NCBI RefSeq assembly: GCF_900230225.1
Contig: NZ_OCNH01000003.1
Location: 1,178,001 to 1,242,000, forward strand
DNA: 64,000 nucleotides
Direction: 5' to 3'
From: Spirosoma fluviale
Lineage (GTDB): Bacteria > Bacteroidota > Bacteroidia > Cytophagales > Spirosomataceae
The translations under genes and the position numbers were made by a program. Within the stretch, counting starts at the first letter, position 1. Each line of letters begins with the position of its first letter. The notes beneath the pieces are model-generated. The model was not told where the DNA came from, did no database searches, and saw only the letters and a list, made by a program, of their open reading frames with translations. Shown here one piece after another: positions 1 through 7,725 of this stretch.

Positions 1-92
1 GTATTATTGACCAGATTCTAACAGCTTTTGTTGGCGCTGTTGTTATTCTTGGTATTGCAGCCTTGATTAAGGGCTCGCGCCGTACGGTATAA
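1..92 (+). CDS. C-terminal end of a small membrane protein, GlsB/YeaQ/YmgE-like (partial)
   Basis: The window opens inside a reading frame (codons from base 3) that ends with TAA at 90-92. The 29 visible residues contain one hydrophobic helix (LTAFVGAVVILGIAALI) followed by a short basic tail (KGSRR). This resembles the last transmembrane segment of the GlsB/YeaQ/YmgE (transglycosylase-associated) stress membrane proteins, which end in a similar TAxxGAxxxL helix and a positive tail. The start lies outside the window. The family call rests on one helix only and is tentative; any small membrane protein with a C-terminal helix could look alike. Confidence 0.45.
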   Translation, partial: IIDQILTAFVGAVVILGIAALIKGSRRTV

Positions 93-96
93 GTTA

Positions 97-164
97 ATAT
101 TAAAGTAGTCAAAATTACACGGGCGGCCCTAGGGCCGCCCGTGTAATTTTGACTACTTTAATAT
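97..164. terminator. 68-bp perfect palindrome between convergent genes
   Basis: Bases 97-130 are the exact reverse complement of 131-164, with the centre at CCT|AGG and no unpaired loop. The palindrome starts five bases after the stop of the partial upstream gene and runs through the stop codon (153-155) and last codons of the acyl-CoA dehydrogenase on the other strand. It can form the same stem in transcripts from either side, so a bidirectional terminator or mRNA 3' end barrier is the likely role. A foldback this long and without spacer is unusual for a simple terminator. Confidence 0.75.
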
Positions 165-1292
165 CTGCCTCGAAATGACCAACTTCTGGATTTCGCTGGT
201 TCCTTCACCAATAGTACACAACTTCGCATCGCGGTAAAACTTCTCAACGGGGTAATCCTTCGTGTACCCATAACCGCCGAAGATCTGAACAGCCTCATTA
301 GCAACGCTAACCGCTGTTTCAGACGCAAACAACTTCGCCATTGCCGATTCTTTCGTGACCGACTCTCCGGCATCTTTCAAGATAGCGGCCTGATAGGTCA
401 GTAGTTTAGCGGCTTCAATGGCGGTGGCCATATCGGCCAGTTTAAAGCTTATTCCCTGGAAATTCGCAATTGGCTGACCAAATTGTTCCCGCTCTTTAGC
501 ATAAGCAACGGCGGCATCATACGCCCCGTAAGCAATACCAAGGCTTAGGGCCGCGATAGAAATACGGCCTCCATCGAGTACTTTGAGTGATTGTACAAAA
601 CCATCACCAACCGCGCCAAGCCGTTGACTATCGGAAATGCGGCAGTCCTGAAAAAGCATTTCTGCCGTTTCCGACGCCCGCATACCGAGTTTATCTTCTT
701 TCCGCCCCCCTAAAAAGCCGGGAGTACCGCGTTCTACAATAAACGCTGTGGCGTTGTGTGGCGTATTGGGTTCGCCAGTACGGGCAATCACAACCGCTAC
801 ATGGCCGCTTTTGCCATGCGTGATGAAGTTCTTTGCCCCATTTAATACCCAATCGTCACCGTCCTGTTGAGCGGTTGTTCGCATATTTCCGGCGTCGGAG
901 CCGGTATTGGGTTCTGTAAGGCCCCAGGCCCCCAGCCACTCGCCTGATGCCAGCCGTGGCAAATAGGTTTCTTTCTGGGTTTCATTGCCGAACAGAAGAA
1001 TGTGATTTGTGCAAAGTGAATTATGGGCAGCCATCGATAAGCCAATGGAACCGTCAACGCGGGAAAGCTCAACGATAGCCGTTACATATTCCTGATAACC
1101 CAAACCCGATCCACCGTAATATTCCGGAACAAGCATACCCATTAACCCCTGTTCGCCCAGTTCCTGGAACAGTTCTGAGGGAAAGTATTGACTATCATCC
1201 CATTGACGAATGTTGGGGAGAATGAACCGTTCACTAAATTTTCGAACTGATTGGGCAATTAATTCTTTGTTTTCTACAATTTCATTTGTCAT
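153..1292 (-). CDS. acyl-CoA dehydrogenase
   Basis: FAD-dependent dehydrogenase that oxidises acyl-CoA thioesters to enoyl-CoA in fatty acid or branched-chain amino acid breakdown; electrons normally pass to electron transfer flavoprotein. The 379 residues are the usual length. Visible family marks are the FAD/substrate segment LTEPNTGSDAGN (around 126-137), the EREQFGQPI signature, and the C-terminal GGYGYTKDYPVEKFYRDAK block followed by GEGTSEIQ. Glu363 in that block sits where short-chain acyl-CoA dehydrogenases have the catalytic base. The ATG is at 1292; no co-transcribed partner is visible, since the neighbour ugd is divergent. Its last codons form part of the palindrome at 97-164. Chain-length specificity cannot be read from the sequence. 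Confidence 0.93.
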   Translation of the reverse strand: MTNEIVENKELIAQSVRKFSERFILPNIRQWDDSQYFPSELFQELGEQGLMGMLVPEYYGGSGLGYQEYVTAIVELSRVDGSIGLSMAAHNSLCTNHILLFGNETQKETYLPRLASGEWLGAWGLTEPNTGSDAGNMRTTAQQDGDDWVLNGAKNFITHGKSGHVAVVIARTGEPNTPHNATAFIVERGTPGFLGGRKEDKLGMRASETAEMLFQDCRISDSQRLGAVGDGFVQSLKVLDGGRISIAALSLGIAYGAYDAAVAYAKEREQFGQPIANFQGISFKLADMATAIEAAKLLTYQAAILKDAGESVTKESAMAKLFASETAVSVANEAVQIFGGYGYTKDYPVEKFYRDAKLCTIGEGTSEIQKLVISRQILK

Positions 1293-1453
1293 AAAGTTGG
1301 GTCTCTTTAGTTGTTGATTGGGAAGAAAGTTAAGGAATTTCTAGGATAAGTACAAGTCTAAAGTTAAGGCTTACATAAGCGTTTTTATTTGCAGAAAAAG
1401 GTCGTAAAATAGTTTTTTGATTAACGAAAATAAATATTAGTAAATCTATTGTT

Positions 1454-1480
1454 TTTGTTAACTGGTATTTTGTATTTTTG
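1454..1480 (+). promoter_or_regulatory. candidate Bacteroidota promoter in the 370-bp gap before ugd
   Basis: The AT-rich gap 1293-1662 separates the divergent acyl-CoA dehydrogenase and ugd. It contains TTTG at 1454-1457 and TATTTTTG at 1473-1480, matching the -33 TTTG and -7 TAnnTTTG elements of Bacteroidota, although the 15-base spacing is shorter than usual. A second TATTTTTG lies at 1586-1593 without a well-placed -33 element. Either could drive ugd. No reading frame of note is seen in the gap. Confidence 0.35.
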
Positions 1481-1662
1481 TCATGCGTAATTTTATAAAC
1501 GTTTTAAACTGAATAATCGAAATGAAAAGCTTTTGACACGTACAGGATATTATTTACTGGCCCTAGGAGCTTATTAAAAAACTCCTATTTTTGTACCGTT
1601 GATTATCGTAAATGAGTAGTATAAATAGTCAATTTTTAATTTTTTATTTTAATAGATAATAT

Positions 1663-2994
1663 ATGAAACTAGCTGTTGTTGGAACCGGATATGTAGGACT
1701 TGTTACGGGTACGTGCTTTGCCGAAACGGGAAATCAGGTTACCTGTGTAGACATTGATGAGCGCAAAGTAGGCAAACTTAATAACGGGATTGTTCCTATT
1801 TACGAACCAGGTCTGGAGACTTTGTTTCACCGGAATGTTGAAGAAGGTCGTTTGACGTTCACCACTAATCTGGAAGAAGGAATCAAGGGAGCCGAAGTTA
1901 TCTTTCTGGCCCTGCCAACTCCTCCGGGTGAGGATGGCTCCGCTGATTTGAAATACATTTTGAAAGTAGCCAGTGACCTGGGCCCAATTTTGAGCCAATA
2001 CGCTGTCATTGTTGATAAAAGTACAGTACCTGTAGGCACAGCCGAAAAAGTACACGCGCACATTGCAGATAACGCCAAGGTGGACTTCGACGTGGTATCG
2101 AACCCCGAGTTCCTTCGGGAAGGTGTTGCCGTAGAAGACTTTATGAAGCCTGACCGGGTGGTTATTGGAACGAAGTCGGATCGGGCGAAAGCTGTCATGA
2201 CCCGGCTGTATGCACCGCTGGTACGTCAGGGTAACCCCGTCATCTTTATGGATGAGCGTTCGGCTGAAATGACCAAGTATGCCGCTAACGCGTTCCTAGC
2301 CACAAAAATTACGTTCATGAACGAAATCGCTAACCTGTGTGAGCGGGCGGGCGCAAACGTAGACGATATCCGTCGGGGTATCGGAACAGACAGCCGGATT
2401 GGTAAACGATTCCTGTTTGCGGGTATTGGTTACGGCGGTAGCTGCTTCCCTAAAGATGTGCAGGCACTGGCGAGAACAGCCCAGGATTTTGATTATGATT
2501 TCAAAGTGCTGAAATCCGTAATGGAGGTTAACTACGAGCAGAAAACAAAGCTCATGCCGTTGATCCTGAAGCACTTTGATGGAGATATAAAAGGAAAGAC
2601 CATTGCGATCTGGGGTCTGGCCTTCAAACCTTATACAGATGATATTCGCGAAGCCCCGGCTTTGGATAACATTAAGGCGTTGATCGAGGCAGGTGCCAAG
2701 GTGACGGTCTATGATCCGGAAGCAATGGACAATGTACGGGAGCAAATCGGTAATGCAGTAACCTACGCCCACACGCAGTATGCCGCCCTTGACGACGCCG
2801 ATGCGCTGGTGGTAATTACCGAATGGCCGCTGTTCCGTACACCTGATTTCGATAAAATGAATCTTTTATTGAAAAATAAAGTAATTTTCGACGGTCGTAA
2901 TGTATATGAGCTTGATCAAATGATCGAACAGAATTATACATACTACTCAATAGGCCGTGAGCCCATTATGGCCCCGGTTGAGCAAAAAGTTTAA
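1663..2994 (+). CDS. ugd: UDP-glucose 6-dehydrogenase
   Basis: Cytosolic enzyme that oxidises UDP-glucose to UDP-glucuronate with two NAD+, supplying precursors for surface polysaccharide. The 443 residues fit the family. Visible are the N-terminal Rossmann motif GTGYVGL (7-13), the PTPPGEDGSADL segment, the STVPVGT block (120-126), the central helix EMTKYAANAFLATKI, and the active-site GYGGSCFPKD with nucleophile Cys261. The C-terminal domain carries the IWGLAFKPYTDDIREAPA block. The neighbour uxs, 97 bases downstream on the same strand, uses its product, so the two probably form one transcription unit making UDP-xylose. GDP-mannose dehydrogenase is the main alternative, but the pairing with uxs favours Ugd. 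Confidence 0.95.
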   Translation: MKLAVVGTGYVGLVTGTCFAETGNQVTCVDIDERKVGKLNNGIVPIYEPGLETLFHRNVEEGRLTFTTNLEEGIKGAEVIFLALPTPPGEDGSADLKYILKVASDLGPILSQYAVIVDKSTVPVGTAEKVHAHIADNAKVDFDVVSNPEFLREGVAVEDFMKPDRVVIGTKSDRAKAVMTRLYAPLVRQGNPVIFMDERSAEMTKYAANAFLATKITFMNEIANLCERAGANVDDIRRGIGTDSRIGKRFLFAGIGYGGSCFPKDVQALARTAQDFDYDFKVLKSVMEVNYEQKTKLMPLILKHFDGDIKGKTIAIWGLAFKPYTDDIREAPALDNIKALIEAGAKVTVYDPEAMDNVREQIGNAVTYAHTQYAALDDADALVVITEWPLFRTPDFDKMNLLLKNKVIFDGRNVYELDQMIEQNYTYYSIGREPIMAPVEQKV

Positions 2995-3091
2995 ATGCAA
3001 TTAAACACTTAGACATAAGAATGCAGTTGTATATAGGTGGCTATCACCTGTATACGCTGCGTTTTTGTGCCTGTAGCCGTCGAAACAACTT

Positions 3092-4072
3092 ATGAAACGT
3101 GTTCTAATCACCGGAGGAGCCGGCTTTTTAGGGTCGCATCTATGCGACCGATTCATTAAAGAAGGGTACCATGTCATTGCCATGGATAATCTCATTACGG
3201 GCGACATGCGGAACATCGAGCATTTGTTCCATCTGCCCAATTTTGAGTTTTACCATCACGATGTATCCAAATTTATTCACGTTCCGGGTGAGTTGGATTA
3301 CATTCTACATTTTGCCTCACCGGCCAGCCCGATCGACTACCTGAAAATTCCGATCCAAACCCTGAAGGTTGGGTCGCTGGGTATTCACAATTGCCTTGGG
3401 CTAGCTCGTGTAAAAGGGGCTCGCGTACTTATTGCGTCGACGTCCGAAGTATACGGCGACCCAAGTGTTCACCCACAGCCCGAAGAATACTGGGGTAATG
3501 TAAACCCGGTAGGCCCGCGTGGTGTATACGACGAAGCAAAACGATTCCAGGAAGCGATCACGATGGCTTATCATACCTATCATGGTCTGGAAACGCGTAT
3601 CGTGCGGATTTTTAATACATATGGCCCTCGCATGCGCCTGAATGACGGCCGGGTATTGCCCGCATTCATTGGACAGGCATTACGTGGTGAAGACCTGACG
3701 GTTTTTGGCGATGGTAGCCAGACCCGTTCGTTCTGCTACGTTGATGATCTGGTAGAAGGTATTTATCGGTTGCTGCTGAGCGACTACGCCTATCCGGTCA
3801 ACATCGGCAATCCGTCGGAAATCACCATTAAAGAATTTGGTGAGGAGATCATCAAACTTACGGGCACCAAGCAAAAGTTGATTCTGAAAGACTTACCCGT
3901 CGACGATCCGAAACAACGCCAGCCCGACATTACGAAAGCAAAAGCGATTCTGGACTGGGAGCCTAAAGTGTCGCGCGAAGAGGGCCTTCGCATTACGTAC
4001 GATTACTTTAAAAGTTTGCCTGAAGAAGAATTATACACGGCGGCTTATCACCGGGAGTTTGCAAAAAACTAA
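3092..4072 (+). CDS. uxs: UDP-glucuronate decarboxylase (UDP-xylose synthase)
   Basis: Extended short-chain dehydrogenase that decarboxylates UDP-glucuronate to UDP-xylose through a bound NAD+ redox cycle. The 326 residues begin with the NAD-binding GGAGFLGSHL (8-17). The catalytic YxxxK is Tyr146 and Lys150 in GVYDEAKR, and the family blocks SPASPIDY, STSEVYGDP and RIFNTYGPRM are all present. It lacks the N-terminal membrane extension found in many eukaryotic Uxs enzymes. It follows ugd and is followed by two terminator-like hairpins, so ugd-uxs looks like a closed two-gene unit for UDP-xylose or related nucleotide sugars in exopolysaccharide or glycan synthesis. Confidence 0.93.
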   Translation: MKRVLITGGAGFLGSHLCDRFIKEGYHVIAMDNLITGDMRNIEHLFHLPNFEFYHHDVSKFIHVPGELDYILHFASPASPIDYLKIPIQTLKVGSLGIHNCLGLARVKGARVLIASTSEVYGDPSVHPQPEEYWGNVNPVGPRGVYDEAKRFQEAITMAYHTYHGLETRIVRIFNTYGPRMRLNDGRVLPAFIGQALRGEDLTVFGDGSQTRSFCYVDDLVEGIYRLLLSDYAYPVNIGNPSEITIKEFGEEIIKLTGTKQKLILKDLPVDDPKQRQPDITKAKAILDWEPKVSREEGLRITYDYFKSLPEEELYTAAYHREFAKN

Positions 4073-4074
4073 AG

Positions 4075-4101
4075 AACCGGTTTTCATTTGGGAAAACGGT
4101 T
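4075..4101 (+). terminator. hairpin directly after uxs
   Basis: AACCGGTTTT at 4075-4084 pairs, with one bulged base, with AAAACGGTT at 4093-4101, two bases after the uxs stop. A stem this close to the stop with T-rich flanks fits an intrinsic terminator or 3' stabilising stem. Confidence 0.5.
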
Positions 4102-4153
4102 GTAGCTTTACTTTGCTGTAACTGCCTTAGGTGGTTACCTTTAGCTGTCTACT

Positions 4154-4187
4154 AAAAACCTGCACACGGTATCGTATGCAGGTTTTT
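4154..4187. terminator. intrinsic terminator after the ugd-uxs unit
   Basis: AAAAACCTGCA (4154-4164) and TGCAGGTTTTT (4177-4187) form an 11-bp stem with a 12-base loop, followed by a T run on the + strand and preceded by an A run that serves the - strand. Classic bidirectional intrinsic terminator between the convergent uxs and nspC. Confidence 0.8.
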
Positions 4188-4194
4188 TGTTGCA

Positions 4195-4261
4195 GTGCCG
4201 GGCGTCCCGCCCGGCCGTGAAGTAAGTTTGTTTAGGCCCAGCCGGGCGGGACGCCCGGTAC
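4195..4261. terminator. GC-rich inverted repeat at the end of nspC
   Basis: Bases 4195-4215 and 4241-4261 are reverse complements with one mismatch; the core CCGGGCGTCCCGCCCGGC is perfect. The right arm touches the nspC stop codon (4261-4263). Each arm is itself nearly palindromic (CCGGGCG/CGCCCGG), so each can fold alone as well as pair with the other. It is one of the gene-end foldbacks that recur in the window. Confidence 0.7.
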
Positions 4262-5421
4262 TACAGCTTATCCTTAAAACTTTCGTAGCCGAATGTCTTA
4301 ATTACCTGAAACGATTCATCTTCTTTCCAGACGCCAATGGCGGGCAGGTTTACGCCATTGAACGTGGTGGTCTTCACCATCGTGTAATGGATCATGTCGT
4401 CGAACACAACTTTGTCGCCTACTTCGAGCGGTTTGTCGAATGAGTAATCGCCCATGAAATCACCGGCCAGGCAGGTCATGCCACCCAGTCGATAGGTGGG
4501 TTTTCCGGCAACGGGCTCGTGGTACGAATGAATGATGCGCGGTTTGTAGGGCATTTCGAGCGTATCGGGCATGTGGGCCGCGAAGGACGTATCCAGAATG
4601 GCGACATCAATGCCCTGGCTGTTGAACACATCGAGTACGGTCGAGATCAGAACACCCGTTTGCCAGGCAATGGCCGAACCCGGCTCCAGGATTATATCGA
4701 CGTTGTACTTCTGCCGGAAAGCCGTCAGCAAGCCAATGAGGTGATTGGTATCGTAGCCTTCACGGGTCATTAAATGGCCCCCGCCGAAGTTCACCCATTT
4801 GGCTTGGTACAGCAACTTGTCGAACCGGCTTTCAAGGGATTCCAGCGTGCGTTCGAGGGTAAACGAATCGTTCTCGCAGAGCGTGTGAAAGTGAATGCCC
4901 TCCAGGCCTTCAGGCAGTTGATCGGGTAGTTGATCGCGGGTGGCACCAAGTCGTGAACCGGGCACACAGGGATTATACATATCCGTAGCTACTTCCGAAT
5001 ACTGCGGATTAACCCGGATACCGCACGAAACGGGCTTACCGGCCACCCGATCTTTAAAGCGCTCCCACTGACTCCAGGAGTTGAACGTCAGGTGACTGCT
5101 TCGGCTAACTACCTCGTCGAACGTAGCGTCCTGATAAGCGGGTATATAAGTATGCGCCTGCACACCCATGTATTCATTCACAAGCTTGATTTCGTTGAGT
5201 GAACTGGCCGTAGCTCCACTCAGGTATTGGCGAACCAGCGGAAAGGCCGAGTACATCGAAAACCCTTTCAGCGCCAGAATGATGGTCACACCGGCCGCAC
5301 GTTGTACTGAGTCGATCAGTTCAAGATTTCGGCGGAGTTTGGCTTCTTCAAGCACAAAGCAGGGCGACGGAATAACGGGTTCGGCATTGCCGTTGAGGTG
5401 TTGAAGCAAAGTCGTATTCAT
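4261..5421 (-). CDS. nspC: carboxynorspermidine decarboxylase
   Basis: PLP-dependent decarboxylase of the alanine racemase fold that converts carboxy(nor)spermidine to (nor)spermidine, the last step of the alternative polyamine pathway. The 386 residues are typical. The PLP lysine is expected at Lys52 in ILALKGFSMYSAFP; HFHTLCEN, the glycine-rich EPGSAIAW, and the C-terminal CLAGDFMGDY with the conserved cysteine are visible, followed by FDDMIHYTMVKTT. The ATG is at 5421, 23 bases after the stop of a TonB-like gene, so it may be transcribed with it. The enzyme for the preceding step lies at 7726-8943. The product is inferred to be spermidine in this phylum. Confidence 0.92.
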   Translation of the reverse strand: MNTTLLQHLNGNAEPVIPSPCFVLEEAKLRRNLELIDSVQRAAGVTIILALKGFSMYSAFPLVRQYLSGATASSLNEIKLVNEYMGVQAHTYIPAYQDATFDEVVSRSSHLTFNSWSQWERFKDRVAGKPVSCGIRVNPQYSEVATDMYNPCVPGSRLGATRDQLPDQLPEGLEGIHFHTLCENDSFTLERTLESLESRFDKLLYQAKWVNFGGGHLMTREGYDTNHLIGLLTAFRQKYNVDIILEPGSAIAWQTGVLISTVLDVFNSQGIDVAILDTSFAAHMPDTLEMPYKPRIIHSYHEPVAGKPTYRLGGMTCLAGDFMGDYSFDKPLEVGDKVVFDDMIHYTMVKTTTFNGVNLPAIGVWKEDESFQVIKTFGYESFKDKL

Positions 5422-5444
5422 GCCGCAAAGGTAGGCAAACCTAC

Positions 5445-5900
5445 CTATCGTATCTTAACCTTTGGATAGTCGATTCCGAAAAGTATAGGCAATGTATATT
5501 TGACACGCAACAGGCGGCCTGATTGACTGCCAGCTTGCCAGCAACAGGGCATTGCCTCAACAAGCCGCATGGCCTCCTCGTCGCAGCCATAGCCTAAACC
5601 TTTCCATAATTGAATAGTCGTTAGTTGACCGTCTGGCTCAATAACAAATGAAACAAGTACCCGGCCTTTTATGCCTGCTTTTTGCGCTTCCTTAGGATAA
5701 GAGATATTTTTCTGAAGATAGTCTTTCAATGCATCCATACCGCCCGGAAACTGAGGCTGACGTTCGACAACTGTGTAGACGGTTGTGTCGGCTTTAGCAG
5801 GTTTTTGGGCAAGTGCCAGGGTGGAAAGTAAAAGCAAACCCGCACTCATCCCTACAAGTCGGACGAGTGCGGGTATATATAAGTGGAAACAAGGCTCCAT
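5445..5900 (-). CDS. small exported protein with TonB C-terminal domain
   Basis: Signal-peptide-bearing protein of 151 residues whose mature part is essentially one TonB C-terminal domain (FPGGMDALKDYLQKNISYPKEA through the YTLPILF strand). It lacks the membrane anchor and proline-rich linker of a full TonB. It is a tandem paralogue of the next gene upstream: the two align across PGGM-AL--L-KN--YP--A--AG--GRV-VSFV---G-L--- and the G-GCDEEA block. The end has diverged (MPCCWQAGSQSGR against MPNWRPGKQSGR), and a KVKIR tail is added. ATG at 5900; a later ATG (MSAGLLLL) would give a shorter signal peptide. Role unknown; such stand-alone domains may bind outer-membrane TonB boxes or cell wall. Confidence 0.75.
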   Translation of the reverse strand: MEPCFHLYIPALVRLVGMSAGLLLLSTLALAQKPAKADTTVYTVVERQPQFPGGMDALKDYLQKNISYPKEAQKAGIKGRVLVSFVIEPDGQLTTIQLWKGLGYGCDEEAMRLVEAMPCCWQAGSQSGRLLRVKYTLPILFGIDYPKVKIR

Positions 5901-5959
5901 AGTAGTCGACTGGTTTATACAGCAAAGGGATGCAGCTCCTAAGCTTATTCCATAATGCC

Positions 5960-6790
5960 TTACTCCAGCGTAAACGAAATAGGTAGATTATACTTCACCC
6001 GAACGGCGCGGCCTGATTGTTTGCCCGGCCGCCAGTTGGGCATTTTACGCATAACCCGAACGGCTTCTTCGTCGCAACCGAAACCGATGCCTTTTACGAC
6101 CTGCAAATCAGTCAGGCTGCCATCGGTATTTACCACGAAGCTAACGTATACCCGGCCAGCCACACCGGCCGAAGCGGCCTGGCGAGGGTAATTCAGGTTT
6201 TTGCTCAGAAAGTTGCGTAAGGCTTCCATACCACCGGGATATTCCGGCTGCTGCTCGACGACGAGAAAGGGCGCTTCGGTTTTGGGGGCGGCCTCTATCG
6301 CTTTTTCGGTAACCGTTGGGGCCGATGCTTCGGGTGCGGCAATAACGTCGATGTCGCCGGTTCCTTCGGCAGTTTGTGTGCCGGAGGTTGCGTCTTTTAA
6401 TTCCTCCGTAGTAGGGGGCAACGTTTCTTCTACCACATCGGCCTCAGGCATCACAACGGGCGGCAGATTGCGCACGGTGTTAACAGCCGGAGCGGTTTCG
6501 GCGGGGGGAATGACGATGGGTTTCTCGGCGGGTGGTTCTGCCAGTTTAGTCAGCGTTACTTCGCTCATTGACTGATTTGCCGTAATGGATTCGTGGGGCC
6601 AAAAACGGGCATACAGGGTAGGCGCTGCCAGGGCACTCAAAAACAGACCGACGCCCAGCCCTAATGCGCGGCTGAGTGTCGGTCTGTATTGGCTACGGAG
6701 GTCAAAAGCACCGTAGGCCCGGTTACGAGCCTGAAAAATGATGTCGTCGTAGGTTAACAGGACGGCCTCGGAAGCGGTAGAAGGATACAT
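5960..6790 (-). CDS. TonB energy transducer protein
   Basis: Inner-membrane TonB-type transducer of 276 residues that would couple the proton motive force to TonB-dependent outer-membrane receptors. The cytoplasmic N-terminus has the Bacteroidota hallmark DIIFQARNRAYGAFDLR, then one membrane helix (about 42-61). A Pro/Glu/Thr-rich periplasmic linker follows, and then the TonB C-terminal domain from YPGGMEALRNFLSKNLNYP to VRVKYNLPISFTLE. No exbB/exbD is in the window, so partners must lie elsewhere. It is 59 bases upstream of its shorter paralogue and 60 bases downstream of an exported protein, suggesting one transcript that also runs into nspC. Confidence 0.88.
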   Translation of the reverse strand: MYPSTASEAVLLTYDDIIFQARNRAYGAFDLRSQYRPTLSRALGLGVGLFLSALAAPTLYARFWPHESITANQSMSEVTLTKLAEPPAEKPIVIPPAETAPAVNTVRNLPPVVMPEADVVEETLPPTTEELKDATSGTQTAEGTGDIDVIAAPEASAPTVTEKAIEAAPKTEAPFLVVEQQPEYPGGMEALRNFLSKNLNYPRQAASAGVAGRVYVSFVVNTDGSLTDLQVVKGIGFGCDEEAVRVMRKMPNWRPGKQSGRAVRVKYNLPISFTLE

Positions 6791-6850
6791 GGCGTTGCTG
6801 ATTTAGTTTGTATCAGCTGGATGGTTTCACCCGCCAAATTCCACACAAGG

Positions 6851-7627
6851 CTACAGGCTGTCGTATTTTTTTACCAGAGTAATGGCGTCATTATCCGTCT
6901 TGAAATATAAATTTTCCTGCTTTACGAACGCTTTTAATTCGTCCTTCCGGTCGCCGAGGGCGTCGATGATCGACTTGTCGGAAAGCTTAACTTTGGTAAG
7001 CGTCTGGTCCGGCTTGAGCAGGTAGTAGGAGTACGTATCCCGGAAAGCGTCGTAGCGAACATCGTTGGCGTAAGGATTTTTATAATCTGCCGGTTTAAAC
7101 GATTTTGATATACGTTTGAGCAGGGTATTTTTTCCTTCATAAAGCACCAGAAAATACCCGTCTTTCAGGGCCTGATCGTTTGTGATAGCGGTTGGCCATC
7201 GCTTGAAAACATAGGTTTGTCCCTCGTTATTTTTTAGGGTAAATCGTTTTACCTGACTTGCATCGACAATGATCGAGTCATTGCCCGCCCATGTCCGCAG
7301 GAGAATTAACTGTTGTTGATAGGCATTGAATTTAATGGGAACATTGGTGTAATTCTGACCGGCGGTCATCTCGATCTGGCCTTTGTTCCACTCCGGTAAA
7401 AAATAAGGCGTTCCCCGAAGTCCCTCATAACGATGATCGATGGTGTTGACCATACCATTAGGTCCTGTTCCAACAATCTGGCTTGTCGACTGGTAGGTTT
7501 CGAATCCATTGCGCCGGTCGTTGGGATTGACCTGCTGGACGGGTTTTGCTTTGGTCGAATCGCGGGTTTGTGCGTGGGCAAGCGACAACGAAAAGATGGC
7601 CAGGGTTGTCAGGAATAGTGTTTTCAT
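6851..7627 (-). CDS. exported protein of unknown function
   Basis: 258 residues with a clear Sec signal peptide (MKTLFLTTLAIFSLSLAHAQ). I do not recognise a named domain. The mature part has an early segment YEGLRGTPYFLPEW, a middle rich in beta-type sequence (IIVDASQVKRFTLKNNEGQTYVF) and an ELKAFVKQENLYFKTDNDAI segment near the end, and contains no cysteine or lipobox, so it is probably periplasmic or outer-membrane associated. It is first in a probable unit with the two TonB-like genes and nspC, 60 bases before the TonB start. A role in envelope function is inferred only from export and neighbours. Confidence 0.7.
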   Translation of the reverse strand: MKTLFLTTLAIFSLSLAHAQTRDSTKAKPVQQVNPNDRRNGFETYQSTSQIVGTGPNGMVNTIDHRYEGLRGTPYFLPEWNKGQIEMTAGQNYTNVPIKFNAYQQQLILLRTWAGNDSIIVDASQVKRFTLKNNEGQTYVFKRWPTAITNDQALKDGYFLVLYEGKNTLLKRISKSFKPADYKNPYANDVRYDAFRDTYSYYLLKPDQTLTKVKLSDKSIIDALGDRKDELKAFVKQENLYFKTDNDAITLVKKYDSL

Positions 7628-7665
7628 AAGCAGGTATGTTCGTGGATATTGTTGGTTGCGTAAAT

Positions 7666-7706
7666 AACGAAAAATCCCGCCATCTGAGATAAGCGGGATC
7701 TTCGTT
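7666..7706 (-). terminator. terminator after the carboxynorspermidine dehydrogenase gene
   Basis: GCGGGAT (7693-7699) pairs with ATCCCGC (7674-7680); the stem continues through CTTCGTT against AACGAAA with one bulge. Read on the - strand the stem follows the stop at 7726 by about 20 bases and ends in A/T-rich sequence. It separates this gene from the exported-protein/TonB unit. Confidence 0.6.
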
Positions 7707-7725
7707 TTAACAAATTATAATACGT

